Source of the DNA: Clostridiales bacterium UBA7273
GTDB taxonomy: Bacteria > Bacillota > Clostridia > Oscillospirales > Oscillospiraceae
Assembly: GCA_002472405.1 (NCBI GenBank)
Contig: DKRV01000007.1
Span: 293-43,767, forward strand
Direction of reading: 5' to 3'
Length of the DNA: 43,475 nucleotides
Below the pieces are notes generated by a model. It did no database searches. It saw only the letters and a program-made list of their open reading frames with translations, and was not told the DNA's origin. Both the position numbers and the translations under genes were made by a program. Below are positions 7,301 to 14,806 of the stretch, piece by piece. Positions within the stretch are counted from its first letter, which is position 1, and each line of letters starts with the position of its first letter.

Positions 7301-9762
7301 AGCGGTCCGTAGGCCGCGCAGTTATTTATGGTGGAGTTGTGCGCATAGCCGACTATGCCGCCGACCTCGGTGGAGGCCTGAATGATAACGGACGACCAGC
7401 AGTTTTCGATAATGCAGTCGTTTGCTCTGCCGACTATGCCGCCGACCTCGTCATCGGCGAGCATCTCGCCGGCAACGCCGAGGTTTCTTATGGTGCTGCC
7501 CCAGCACTGGCCGAAAAGTCCGGCCATGTCGATGAAGTCTGATACAAGATACAGCCCCGATACGGTGTATCCGCAGCCGTCAAAATTTCCGCGGAAATAT
7601 GTAATGGTGGATATGCCCTGGTGGTTATTGAGCGTCGTGCCTATGGGGACCCAGCCTGCGCCCTCGACGTCGATGCCCTGAGTAGTGATATTGACGTTAT
7701 CGGTCAGGTAGAAGTTTGCATTCTTTGTGGAGTAGCCCTCCTGAACGTACTTTGACAGAAGCCCAAGCTCGTCGCCGGTGGATATGCTGTAGTTTCCTCC
7801 GGCCAGAGCATCCGTTTTGCTCTCGTAAAGCTCGGTCATGGTCGCAGTACACTTGTAGATCACGTTATACGGATTATCCGTGCGATCGACTTCCTCCGGC
7901 TGCTCGCTTATATATTCAAGGCTCGAGGGATCATTAAAATATATATGTGCCGGGAAGCTTCCGCGCAGACGGGCAATGCTGGCAGGAGACATGTCCTGCT
8001 TCCAGTGGCGCATGTTCTGATTTGAGCCGAGCGTATCGACCCAATAGTTGAGCGCGTTGAGAACCTTGAGCGTTTTCTGCCCGTTTATGTTCACGCTGTG
8101 CGTGAGAGTATAGTCTCCGTTTGTGATCTTAAAGGGAACGTTTATGCTGTAGTTTCCGACGCTCGGCGTTCCGGAGACGTCGGAGTTATCATTGCTGTAG
8201 TAGCAATACTGCACGGTGCTGTTTACGGTCGATTCGCCGACTATCGCGCCGTACTTATGGTTATCTGTAGCCGTACCGTAGGCCGCGCAGTTATATATGC
8301 GCGCATTGTCCATATATCCGACGATCTCGCCTGTTGCCTTATCGCCGTTTACATTCATGCCGACCCAGCAGTTTGACACAGTGCCTGCGCGTAGGAAGCC
8401 GACTATGCCGCCGGCATAGTCGTTTGCGGTTATGCCGCCGCCGACGCCGACGTTTTTGATAACGGCATTGGTGCTGTTGACATAGCCGAACAGACCGGCA
8501 GGATCGTTGCACTTATTTATAATAAGCTCGTTTATGACAAAGCCCTGGCCGTCGAACACGCCCTTGAAGCTGTTTGTCTCGCTGTTGCCGATGGGCACCC
8601 AGCTTTCGCCCTTATAAAACGAGCCGTTTATTACTATGCTGAGGTCGCCTGTGAGGAAGAAGGTCGCGCCCTCGGTATTGTGACCCTCGTTTACGAATTT
8701 TGCAAGCATCTCAAGCTCTTTTACGTCGCCTATGCTGTAGCATATGCCGGGCTGCGCATCCGACTGCGACTCATAGAGCGTTTCCATGGGGACACTGTCT
8801 TTATAAACAGGCGTTTCTGCCGAATAGCCGGGGTAAGCCTGAGAGGGATTGGGGTACTTTCCGCCCGTGCGTTCTATGCCTTCGGCGGTCGTATTCAAAA
8901 CCCATTTGCGCCATTTCGCGCCGCCGTCGGCCGACGTCCATGCGTTGAGAAGTTCAACGAGATCGTCGCTCGTCACGCTGCCAACGGTTTTTTCCTTCTC
9001 CGTCAGGCAGACGGTAGGACTGGATGAGAAACGGAGCGCGTCAATGCTGCTGGCAGCATCCTTGCTGCCGACGCTGCCGTTGTTATCTGCGCTGTTATAG
9101 GCATAGTATGTGCACTCGATCCGCGCATTGGCAACCTTGCCTGCAATAGCGCCAACATTGCCGGTGCCGCTTACGCTGCCGTAGTTTGCGCTGTTAATGA
9201 TCTTACCGCCCGTGACGATCGCGGCAAGTCCGCCGTTATTTCCCGTTCCGCCAACCTTGACGGCGCTCCAACAGTTTACGATCTTGCCGGACAGCGTAGA
9301 CGCTATGCCTGCCGCGTTTGCGCCGTTTGAAACGCCGTTAACGCCAAGGTTCATGATAACGGCGTTGGAGCCTGCGTTTTTGAAAAGATATGTTATCAGA
9401 CCCACGACCGCATAGCCGCAGCCGTCGAGCGTGCCTTCAAAGGCGTACTTATCCGTGCCGATACCGTTCCATGTGTTGCGGCGCATATCGACATCGGCCT
9501 TCAGGTAGAAGGTAACGCCCTTGGTGTTTCTGCCGGCAGCAACATAGTCGGCAAGCGCTATGATATCGTCATTATTGACGATCCTGTAGCACTGACCGGC
9601 AACTGCGTCGCTGCTTGCTTTTAAAAGCTGCTCGACAGAACCTGTGCATTCATAGCCGCTGCTGTCAACCGCCGCCGAAGCCTCCGGAGCATAGCAAAAC
9701 AGTCCCAGAACCATGGTAAGGCACAAAAGCATGCTCAGCGCCCGTTTGAATCCGTTCTTCAT
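4354..9762 (-). CDS. Large secreted surface protein with four similar modules and three SLH domains
   Basis: Cell-surface protein of 1802 residues, start supported by AAGGAGG seven bases before the ATG. Residues 1-30 are a signal peptide (basic start, hydrophobic core, cut after ASA). Four related modules follow at about 33-305, 328-610, 643-945 and 957-1240. Each opens with an SDAxxGxCYSI-like stretch, then FDGQGY, NLGV, GGIVG, NCWS and YCYY-like turns that recall GLUG-type beta-solenoid repeats, and three of the four close with a L..LNAW-like segment. Residues 1465-1502 look like an InlB-type repeat (GYHLRGWS) and 1530-1598 like a beta repeat (EGYYIKNVLVDG). Three SLH domains (about 1611-1660, 1671-1723, 1738-1793) should hold it to secondary wall polymer. 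Ligand and function are unknown. It is divergent from a two-component system that probably controls it. Confidence 0.92.
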   Translation of the reverse strand: MKNGFKRALSMLLCLTMVLGLFCYAPEASAAVDSSGYECTGSVEQLLKASSDAVAGQCYRIVNNDDIIALADYVAAGRNTKGVTFYLKADVDMRRNTWNGIGTDKYAFEGTLDGCGYAVVGLITYLFKNAGSNAVIMNLGVNGVSNGANAAGIASTLSGKIVNCWSAVKVGGTGNNGGLAAIVTGGKIINSANYGSVSGTGNVGAIAGKVANARIECTYYAYNSADNNGSVGSKDAASSIDALRFSSSPTVCLTEKEKTVGSVTSDDLVELLNAWTSADGGAKWRKWVLNTTAEGIERTGGKYPNPSQAYPGYSAETPVYKDSVPMETLYESQSDAQPGICYSIGDVKELEMLAKFVNEGHNTEGATFFLTGDLSIVINGSFYKGESWVPIGNSETNSFKGVFDGQGFVINELIINKCNDPAGLFGYVNSTNAVIKNVGVGGGITANDYAGGIVGFLRAGTVSNCWVGMNVNGDKATGEIVGYMDNARIYNCAAYGTATDNHKYGAIVGESTVNSTVQYCYYSNDNSDVSGTPSVGNYSINVPFKITNGDYTLTHSVNINGQKTLKVLNALNYWVDTLGSNQNMRHWKQDMSPASIARLRGSFPAHIYFNDPSSLEYISEQPEEVDRTDNPYNVIYKCTATMTELYESKTDALAGGNYSISTGDELGLLSKYVQEGYSTKNANFYLTDNVNITTQGIDVEGAGWVPIGTTLNNHQGISTITYFRGNFDGCGYTVSGLYLVSDFIDMAGLFGQCWGSTIRNLGVAGEMLADDEVGGIVGRANDCIIENCWSSVIIQASTEVGGIVGYAHNSTINNCAAYGPLYTTSDEGEKSGFVGRSNGSTFNNCYYLYGLIDDFYNKTDKDSVFNDCMYFKYDVDGTQKCTLKKAVTIDSYTGDDMLEALNAWVYKQDSELYCSWHTASSINEIPGANGYFPVLVNPKLSGTGADDGYCGDYEATNTMRALYSTRSDGVEGGCYSISNMDDLVAFRKYVNEGYKTKDIIFFMTHDIDMSVSYSAASGTSWTPVGTVKDPFKGIFDGQGYTLKYLYINSSADDQGFFGQVTGNSAVVKNLGISGSVTSKGVNSAAICADFNFGTIANCWSSCNVAGASNSGGIIGGGNMGTVINCTSYGAVNGASTYGAIAGAPVGTVLKYCYYLYGTCQQGYPSDKGVLYPTVQSFNGTGAACILAEYVTVEGTRTKNASSALKMYVDAHPETNYCYWGIGDSEEYYLQGVTGFPVLISASDTKGDHDYKQYQAEFKDKKYFSVLAALKDANAAEGGGVVTLLINAQLKNREDIVFDDDVTLNTGDFSLIIMSNVSVKSMNQLLGMFIIKSGGLINLDGDKFIYSQPKADDSCNSAFYSKESLTIQTVATEDPTAYDLTFYSGEFIVNAALDSGNPHKIPGGSKLTIKERATLNVERNARIRTTGGAQIFDYGTIKIGNATLDRNKGSRIVGVLEDKSGTVTLPFIYYEGYHLRGWSANDELYAAGSSVEVPTETTFTASWAIGDRLDPYPGDDSYTDDGELVYEFKIHVIQAEGGKISPETMNVARGETLKFKVEASEGYYIKNVLVDGVSATLDDNGEYQFISVGEDHSITAMFARYTNTDYNSYVNRFTDVKPSDWCYNNIRFAYTMGLMQGTTATTFSPNDPTVRSQFITVLWRMSGSPVVPGDGCKFTDISPSSYCYEAVRWGVANGIINGFSETTFGPNGKLTREQLVTMLFRYAKNYAGDDVSKYDTTNILGYSDVLKISKGMTQPFQWAIGAGIITGTTSTTLTPQGTATRAQIAAILSRYCNQFVLKVPVIM

Positions 9763-9808
9763 CTTCCGTCCTCCTTGAGGATGTTATTGTATATAAATAT
9801 CCATAATT

Positions 9809-9837
9809 ATTTTACACTCGAAAAATGAGAAAATAAT
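9809..9837 (-). promoter_or_regulatory. Likely activator-dependent promoter of the SLH gene
   Basis: On the minus strand TAAAAT (9809-9814) makes a fair -10 about 47 bp before the ATG, but the -35 position (9832-9837) has no match to consensus and is occupied by the 11-bp repeats. That layout is typical of promoters activated by PhoB/OmpR-type regulators. The choice of -10 is inference. Confidence 0.45.
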
Positions 9838-9868
9838 GAGAAAATTATTAGAGAAGGATTAGAGGGCA
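9825..9868. promoter_or_regulatory. Four 11-bp direct repeats, probable response-regulator operator
   Basis: Consecutive units read ATGAGAAAATA, ATGAGAAAATT, ATTAGAGAAGG and ATTAGAGGGCA. The 11-bp period is that of OmpR/PhoB-family half-sites. One edge lies 10 bp from the -10 of the SLH gene; the other abuts the -35 of the regulator gene. The site is therefore placed to act on both divergent promoters. Confidence 0.65.
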
Positions 9869-9897
9869 TTGACAATATAATTAATCGCAAATAGAAT
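9869..9897 (+). promoter_or_regulatory. Sigma-A promoter of the two-component operon
   Basis: Perfect -35 TTGACA (9869-9874), 17-bp spacer, -10 TAGAAT (9892-9897). Predicted start near 9904, giving a leader of about 20 nt. Confidence 0.8.
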
Positions 9898-9923
9898 AAG
9901 GAAAAAACGGGAGGATGAGAGAT

Positions 9924-10595
9924 ATGAGAACGCTTGTTGTTGAAGACGAAAAGCACCTTAACAGGATGATATCCGAGGCGATACTCGACGAGGGATACAG
10001 TGTTGACTCCTGCTTCAACGGCCTTGAAGCGCTGGAGCTTTGCGAGTGCGCGGAATACGACGTTATCGTGCTCGACATAATGATGCCGAAGATGGACGGC
10101 TTTGAGCTTGTGCGCAGGCTGCGCGCTGACGGCTGCAAAACGCCGGTCGTGTACCTCACCTCGCGCGACAGCGTTTCCGACAAGGTGCGCGGACTTGAGT
10201 CCGGCGGCGATTACTACATGGTAAAGCCCTTTGACTTCCGCGAGCTTATCGCAGTTATACATGTCATGGCGCGCAAAAGCGGCGACAATCACTCGAACAT
10301 ATACGAGCTTTCCGATCTCACGCTCGACATTGCCGCAAAGCAGGTCACACGCGGCGGAAAGGTCATCGATCTTACGGCGAAGGAGTATTCGCTTCTTGAG
10401 TTTATGATGCGCAACAAGGGCATGGTACTCTCGCGTGAGCAGATCGAGAACAATCTCTGGAACTACAAATACGAGGGCGGCTCAAACGTCGTCAACGTAT
10501 ACATCGGCTACCTGCGCAAAAAGATCGACGAGGGCTTTGATAAGAAGCTTATACACACCGTTTGGGGCATCGGCTGGGTGCTCAGGGAGGACTGA
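9924..10595 (+). CDS. OmpR/PhoB-family response regulator
   Basis: Cytoplasmic transcription factor of 223 residues. CGGGAGG (9908-9914) is 9 nt from the ATG at 9924 but touches the ATG at 9915, so the second is the likely start. The receiver domain has the acidic pair E7-D8, the phosphoacceptor D51 in VLDIMMPKMDGFE, T79 and K101 in KPFDF. The C-terminal winged helix carries LTAKEYSLLEFM and ends HTVWGIGWVLRED, where W replaces the usual R and Y. The kinase gene follows 2 nt later. The 11-bp repeats upstream suggest autoregulation and control of the divergent SLH gene. Confidence 0.94.
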   Translation: MRTLVVEDEKHLNRMISEAILDEGYSVDSCFNGLEALELCECAEYDVIVLDIMMPKMDGFELVRRLRADGCKTPVVYLTSRDSVSDKVRGLESGGDYYMVKPFDFRELIAVIHVMARKSGDNHSNIYELSDLTLDIAAKQVTRGGKVIDLTAKEYSLLEFMMRNKGMVLSREQIENNLWNYKYEGGSNVVNVYIGYLRKKIDEGFDKKLIHTVWGIGWVLRED

Positions 10596-10597
10596 GG

Positions 10598-11932
10598 ATG
10601 TCTGCAAAGCTCAGGCTGACGGTTTGGATAGCGGCAATGATGCTGATCCTGTGTGCCATCATGCTGTTTTTCATCATCTGGGTCGATCGCACAGGGCTTG
10701 TTAACGATTCGCCCGAGCGGCTTGTTGAAACGGTCAATCACAACGAGGAGAAATTCGAGGCCGAGCACAGCGACATTGCCTGGGATGACGTTGATTTTTA
10801 TATCCGCGGAGTTTACTGTGCGTTTTATGACGAATCGGGAAAGCTTCTGCGCGGCGTCACGGTAGACGGACTCAATCCCTCGGATATTCCGTTTGACGAA
10901 TACGTTGTTCAGCGAATTCCGCTTGACGGCGACGAGTTTTTTGTATACGATGCGCAGCTTGTGACCCGTGACGGGCAGCCGATCTGGATACGCGGCATCG
11001 CCCCCGGAACCGACGACTACGGCGCGGCGCACACCGTCATTATAATGACGGCCATGCTGCTGCCGGTGATACTTATAATCAGCATAATCGGCGGCTGGAT
11101 AATCTCCAAGCAGGCCTTTGCGCCGGTCGAGAAAATAACAAAAACGGCAAACTCGATAAGCGACGGCAACGACCTCACCGAGCGCATAGCGCTGCGCAGC
11201 GGCCCATCGGAGCTTATCGCGCTTTCAAATACCTTTGACGGCATGTTTGACAGGCTCGAACGCTCGTTTTCCGCGGAAAAGCAATTTACCTCCGACGCTT
11301 CTCACGAGCTGAGAACGCCGATAACAGTCATAAGAGCAAGCTGCGACCGCGCAAAGCGCAAGGACGTAACGCGCGAGGATTTTCTGCGAACGCTTGATGT
11401 TATAGACGAGCAGGCAGACAACATGTCCTTGCTCGTAAACCATTTGCTGAGCCTTACGCGGCTCCAGCAGGGCACTGAGCGCTATCCCCTTGCCGAGGGC
11501 GACGTGTCGGAGCTTGTGCGCGAGGTCTGCGAGGACTATATGCCCGAGGACAGGCGCGGAATAAGCCTGCACACGGATATCGCAGACGGAATAAGCGCGC
11601 GCTACAATGCGCAGCTGTTTGCAAGCCTTGTGCAGAACCTTTTGCAGAACGCATATCGCTACGGCAGCGAGGGCGGCAACATATGGCTTACGCTTCGGCG
11701 CGCCGCAGACGGCAGGATGAAGCTCACCGTGCGCGACGACGGCATAGGCATTGCTCCCGATGAGCAGGATAAGATATGGCAGCGCTTCTGGCAGGCCGAC
11801 GCTTCGCGGAGCGAAAACTCCGGCAGCGGCCTCGGACTTCCGCTCGTAAAGGAAATTGCCGAGCTGCACGGCGGCTCGGTGAGCGTTGAATCCGCTCCCG
11901 GCTCCGGCAGCTGCTTCACGGTAATAATTTGA
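10598..11932 (+). CDS. Membrane sensor histidine kinase, partner of the preceding regulator
   Basis: Kinase of 444 residues, started by CAGGGAGG (10583-10590) inside the end of the regulator gene. Two membrane segments (about 7-28 and 146-169) flank an external sensing loop of about 115 residues with no domain I recognise. A HAMP linker (about 172-225) leads to the H-box SASHELRTPIT-like stretch with H236. The ATPase has the N-box NLLQNAYRYG (347-356), G1 VRDDGIGIA (378-386) and G2 GSGLGL (409-414). The signal is unknown; the neighbouring SLH protein suggests an envelope or surface cue. Confidence 0.94.
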   Translation: MSAKLRLTVWIAAMMLILCAIMLFFIIWVDRTGLVNDSPERLVETVNHNEEKFEAEHSDIAWDDVDFYIRGVYCAFYDESGKLLRGVTVDGLNPSDIPFDEYVVQRIPLDGDEFFVYDAQLVTRDGQPIWIRGIAPGTDDYGAAHTVIIMTAMLLPVILIISIIGGWIISKQAFAPVEKITKTANSISDGNDLTERIALRSGPSELIALSNTFDGMFDRLERSFSAEKQFTSDASHELRTPITVIRASCDRAKRKDVTREDFLRTLDVIDEQADNMSLLVNHLLSLTRLQQGTERYPLAEGDVSELVREVCEDYMPEDRRGISLHTDIADGISARYNAQLFASLVQNLLQNAYRYGSEGGNIWLTLRRAADGRMKLTVRDDGIGIAPDEQDKIWQRFWQADASRSENSGSGLGLPLVKEIAELHGGSVSVESAPGSGSCFTVII

Positions 11933-11941
11933 TATAATACA

Positions 11942-11985
11942 AAGACAGAGAATAGCCAATTTGGACTATTCTCTGTCTTCGTTTT
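11942..11985. terminator. Bidirectional terminator shared by convergent genes
   Basis: A 14-bp perfect stem (11942-11955 with 11966-11979) is followed by CGTTTT on the plus strand and TTTGTATT on the minus strand. It ends the two-component operon. The TAG stop of the small membrane protein on the other strand lies within the stem. Confidence 0.85.
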
Positions 11986-12217
11986 CCTTGTTCTTCTGGT
12001 TCCTGATCTCATTCACGATTACCTGCGCCGCACCAACGATAACTCCGGTCAGCACGATTATCGCGCCATAGATAGGATAAATGTAGCTCTGTTCAACACC
12101 GCCGCCAAGCGCATGGGTGAACAGCATGCTCACGAGTCCGCCGCCGCCTATAAGAAATATTGCCATCAGCAGCATTGCTATCAGCGCCTTTTTTATGTTG
12201 CCCTCCTTATAATGCAT
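11966..12217 (-). CDS. Small membrane protein of unknown function
   Basis: Eighty-three residues from the ATG complementary to 12215-12217, preceded by GCAGGAA with a 6-nt gap; a GTG at 12232 lacks a ribosome site. Two hydrophobic helices (about residues 10-33 and 48-69) are joined by a short loop with GGG, and the tail is strongly charged (NQKNKENEDRE). I do not recognise the family. Its last codons and stop form one arm of the shared terminator hairpin. It is a single-gene unit, convergent with the two-component operon. Possible roles include a small regulator of a membrane partner, but nothing in the sequence proves one. Confidence 0.7.
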   Translation of the reverse strand: MHYKEGNIKKALIAMLLMAIFLIGGGGLVSMLFTHALGGGVEQSYIYPIYGAIIVLTGVIVGAAQVIVNEIRNQKNKENEDRE

Positions 12218-12325
12218 ATATATTTCCTGCACTTTGCATTAATATTTTATCACTCATACGTTCAACAAGAAATTATGAGATATTTAAAATTTCAGCTCTC
12301 AGATTTGTGGATAATATACGATTTT

Positions 12326-13069
12326 TTAAATATACCACGCTCTGCTGTCGTACGGGCAGAAGCGATACGCAAGGCCGGGGGCGAGCTTATCGCCGTTGCG
12401 GCACAGCAGCTCGTCAACGCGGACAAATTCAAAGCCCTGCTCTGTGAGCGTGTCGATCGCGCGCAGGACTGCCGGGACCGTGGCGTCCTTGGTGTCGTGC
12501 AGGAGGATTATATCTCCGTCGCGCGCATGGTCAAGAAACCAGCTGTAGATATACTCCTCGTCGATATGCACCCAGTCGCGCGGCGAGGCAGACCATAGAA
12601 TGGCAATACTGTCGATCTTATTGAGCATGGCACCTGTGTAATATCCGTACGGCGGACGCAGAAACTTGGGATACTCCCCCGTTATGCTCTCGATAAGCTT
12701 ATTTGTGCGGTCGATCTCCTCGGCTATCTCTTCGTCCGTATGCTCAAAAAAGCTTATGTGCGACCATGTGTGGCAGCCGATGAGGTGGCCGTCGTCATGC
12801 ATGGTCTTGACTATCTCCGGGCGCTTTTCGACCTTGCTGCCCATAAGAAAGAAGCTTGCTTTTATATTGCGCTCGCGCAGTCCGTCAAGAAGCTGCTGCG
12901 TATGCTTGCCGGGGCCGTCGTCAAAGGTGAGCGCTATCTGCTTTTTCGACTGCGAGACGTGCTCTGCCGAATAGGTCTTTGCATAGGGCGTCAGCAGAAA
13001 CGACACAAGGCCGAAAACAAGAATAACGGCTATTATGCCTGCCGACGCAGCGAAAAGACGCTTTTTCAT
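12326..13069 (-). CDS. Membrane-anchored polysaccharide deacetylase (NodB family)
   Basis: Metal-dependent de-N-acetylase of 247 residues acting outside the cell on a wall polysaccharide, probably peptidoglycan or a GlcNAc polymer. Residues 5-27 form an N-terminal membrane anchor. The catalytic domain shows TFDDG (48-52, base and metal aspartates), HTWSH (metal histidines H100 and H104), RPPYG (138-142), SPRDW (about 162-166) and LLHD (189-192). The fourth motif keeps DW but has S where many members have an earlier D. The ATG overlaps the stop of the malic enzyme gene as ATGA, with AAGGA upstream, so it is translationally coupled to a metabolic operon, an unexpected pairing. Confidence 0.9.
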   Translation of the reverse strand: MKKRLFAASAGIIAVILVFGLVSFLLTPYAKTYSAEHVSQSKKQIALTFDDGPGKHTQQLLDGLRERNIKASFFLMGSKVEKRPEIVKTMHDDGHLIGCHTWSHISFFEHTDEEIAEEIDRTNKLIESITGEYPKFLRPPYGYYTGAMLNKIDSIAILWSASPRDWVHIDEEYIYSWFLDHARDGDIILLHDTKDATVPAVLRAIDTLTEQGFEFVRVDELLCRNGDKLAPGLAYRFCPYDSRAWYI

Positions 13070-14238
13070 ATCCTTGCGACTCCGCTTTTTATCGCGGCGG
13101 CCTTGACGGCGGCGGCAACGGTCTCGCCCACGCCCTCGTCAAATGCCTGCGGCAGGATATTATCGCAGGAGAGCTTATCCTCGCTGACCATACCTGCAAG
13201 AGCATGCGCAGCGGCGATCTTCATCTCGTCGTTTATATCGGATGCACGGGCATCCAGCGCGCCGCGGAATATGCCGGGGAATGCAAGGACGTTGTTGATC
13301 TGGTTAGGATAATCGCTGCGGCCGGTGCTGACGATTGCTGCGCCGGCGCGCTTTGCTTCATCGGGGAATATCTCCGGCGTGGGGTTTGCGCAGGCAAACA
13401 CTATCGCGTCGTGTGCCATAGTCCGCACCATATCGGAGGTCAAGACTCCGGGGGCGGATACGCCGATGAACACGTCCGCGCCCTTGATCACATCGGCAAG
13501 TGTTCCCTTTTCGCAGGCGCGGTTCGTTGTTTCCGCGATCTCCTGCTTTGCAGGGTTAAGGCCGGGGCGGCCGTTATATATTGCGCCCGTTCTGTCGGTC
13601 ATGACGACGTTTCCGGCGCCGACGGAAACAAGCAGCTTTATGATCGCAATTCCGGCAGCTCCTGCGCCGGATGTGACAATCTTCACATCCTCAAGACGTT
13701 TGCCGACTACCTTCAGGGCATTCATAAGCCCGGCCAGCATTATGACTGCCGTTCCGTGCTGATCATCGTGGAAAACCGGAATATCGCAGCGCTCCTTGAG
13801 CTTGCGCTCTATCTCAAAGCAGCGCGGCGCGGAGATATCCTCAAGGTTCACGCCGCCAAACGAGCCTGCAAGAAGATAGACGGTGTTTACGATCTCGTCA
13901 ACATCCTTGCTGCGGATGCACAGAGGAATGGCGTCAACGCCGCCGAATTCCTTGAACAGCAGGCACTTGCCCTCCATGACCGGCATTCCGGCCTCGGGGC
14001 CTATATCGCCGAGTCCGAGAACGGCCGTTCCGTCGGTGACAACGGCAACGGTGTTCCAGCGCCGGGTAAGCTCATAGCTTTTGTTTACATCCTTTTGTAT
14101 CTCAAGGCAGGGTGCGGCGACGCCGGGGGTGTATGCAAGGCTGAGCGACTGCCGGTCGTTTGCCTTCGTGCGTGAGGCGACCTCGATCTTGCCCTTGAGC
14201 TGATAGTGCAATTCAAGCGATTTCTTTGCGTAGTCCAT
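13066..14238 (-). CDS. Malic enzyme, short bacterial NAD(P)-dependent form
   Basis: Oxidative decarboxylation of malate to pyruvate and CO2. The 390 residues match the short bacterial type without a phosphotransacetylase tail. Recognisable parts are the YTPGVAAPCLEI start, the VTDGTAVLGLGDIGPEAGMPVMEGK block with catalytic lysine, the metal region FHDDQHGTA and the nucleotide-binding TSGAGAAGIAIIKLL. The ATG overlaps the stop of the fumarase beta gene as TAATG. Together with the two fumarase subunits it turns fumarate into pyruvate through malate. NAD versus NADP use cannot be decided by eye. Confidence 0.95.
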   Translation of the reverse strand: MDYAKKSLELHYQLKGKIEVASRTKANDRQSLSLAYTPGVAAPCLEIQKDVNKSYELTRRWNTVAVVTDGTAVLGLGDIGPEAGMPVMEGKCLLFKEFGGVDAIPLCIRSKDVDEIVNTVYLLAGSFGGVNLEDISAPRCFEIERKLKERCDIPVFHDDQHGTAVIMLAGLMNALKVVGKRLEDVKIVTSGAGAAGIAIIKLLVSVGAGNVVMTDRTGAIYNGRPGLNPAKQEIAETTNRACEKGTLADVIKGADVFIGVSAPGVLTSDMVRTMAHDAIVFACANPTPEIFPDEAKRAGAAIVSTGRSDYPNQINNVLAFPGIFRGALDARASDINDEMKIAAAHALAGMVSEDKLSCDNILPQAFDEGVGETVAAAVKAAAIKSGVARI

Positions 14239-14798
14239 TATTTTTCTACCTCTTTTAAATACTGCTCTCTTCCGAGCTTATACAAATCGTTGCCCTGACT
14301 GTCGATGGCGACGGTAAGCGGCATATCCTTTACCGTGAGTCTGCGCACTGCCTCGCAGCCGAGATCTTCCCAGCAAACGAGCTCGGCCTGCTCAATGGAC
14401 GCTGCCATGAGCGCCCCTGCTCCGCCGATCGCCGCAAGGTACACGGCTCCGTTTTTGATCATTGAATTTACCACCTCATCGCTGCGATTGCCCTTGCCGA
14501 TCATTATCTTAAGCCCGGCATCCAGCAGGCGCGGCGCATACGCATCCATCCTTCCGGATGTTGTCGGCCCTGCCGAACCGATGCAGCAGCCGTCGTGCTC
14601 CGGGGTCGGGCCGACATAGTATATCGCGCTGCCTTTCAGCTCAAACGGCGCAGGCTCTCCGTTATCAAAGCACTCGCATATGCGCTTGTGGGCCGCGTCG
14701 CGCGCGGTGTACACCGTGCCTGACAGCAGAACGCTGTCGCCGGCGCGAAGCTTTTTCAGTTCCTCCTCTGAGGCCGGAACGCTTATTCTGTATTCCAT
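14238..14798 (-). CDS. Class I fumarase/tartrate dehydratase, beta subunit
   Basis: C-terminal half of the two-subunit iron-sulfur hydratase that interconverts fumarate and malate. From the ATG at 14798 it is 186 residues; a second ATG at 14801 and a GTG at 14810 are possible starts, all close to GAGGTG. Family features are SGTVYTARDAAHKR near the start, YYVGPTPEHDGCCIGSAGPTTSGRMD in the middle (quoted parts: GPTP, GSAGPTTSGRM) and a C-terminal FCWED-like LVCWEDLGCEA. The gene begins just after the alpha subunit stop and overlaps the malic enzyme start, so all are one transcript. Fumarate is the likely substrate given the malic enzyme; L-tartrate is the alternative. Confidence 0.92.
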   Translation of the reverse strand: MEYRISVPASEEELKKLRAGDSVLLSGTVYTARDAAHKRICECFDNGEPAPFELKGSAIYYVGPTPEHDGCCIGSAGPTTSGRMDAYAPRLLDAGLKIMIGKGNRSDEVVNSMIKNGAVYLAAIGGAGALMAASIEQAELVCWEDLGCEAVRRLTVKDMPLTVAIDSQGNDLYKLGREQYLKEVEK

Positions 14799-14806
14799 CA
14801 TGCACC

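Noticed and set aside
4354..9762. Module repeats in the SLH gene as a possible CRISPR or satellite array
   Set aside because: The repeat unit is about 0.8-0.9 kb of coding sequence, diverged at DNA level and in frame; it is protein modularity.
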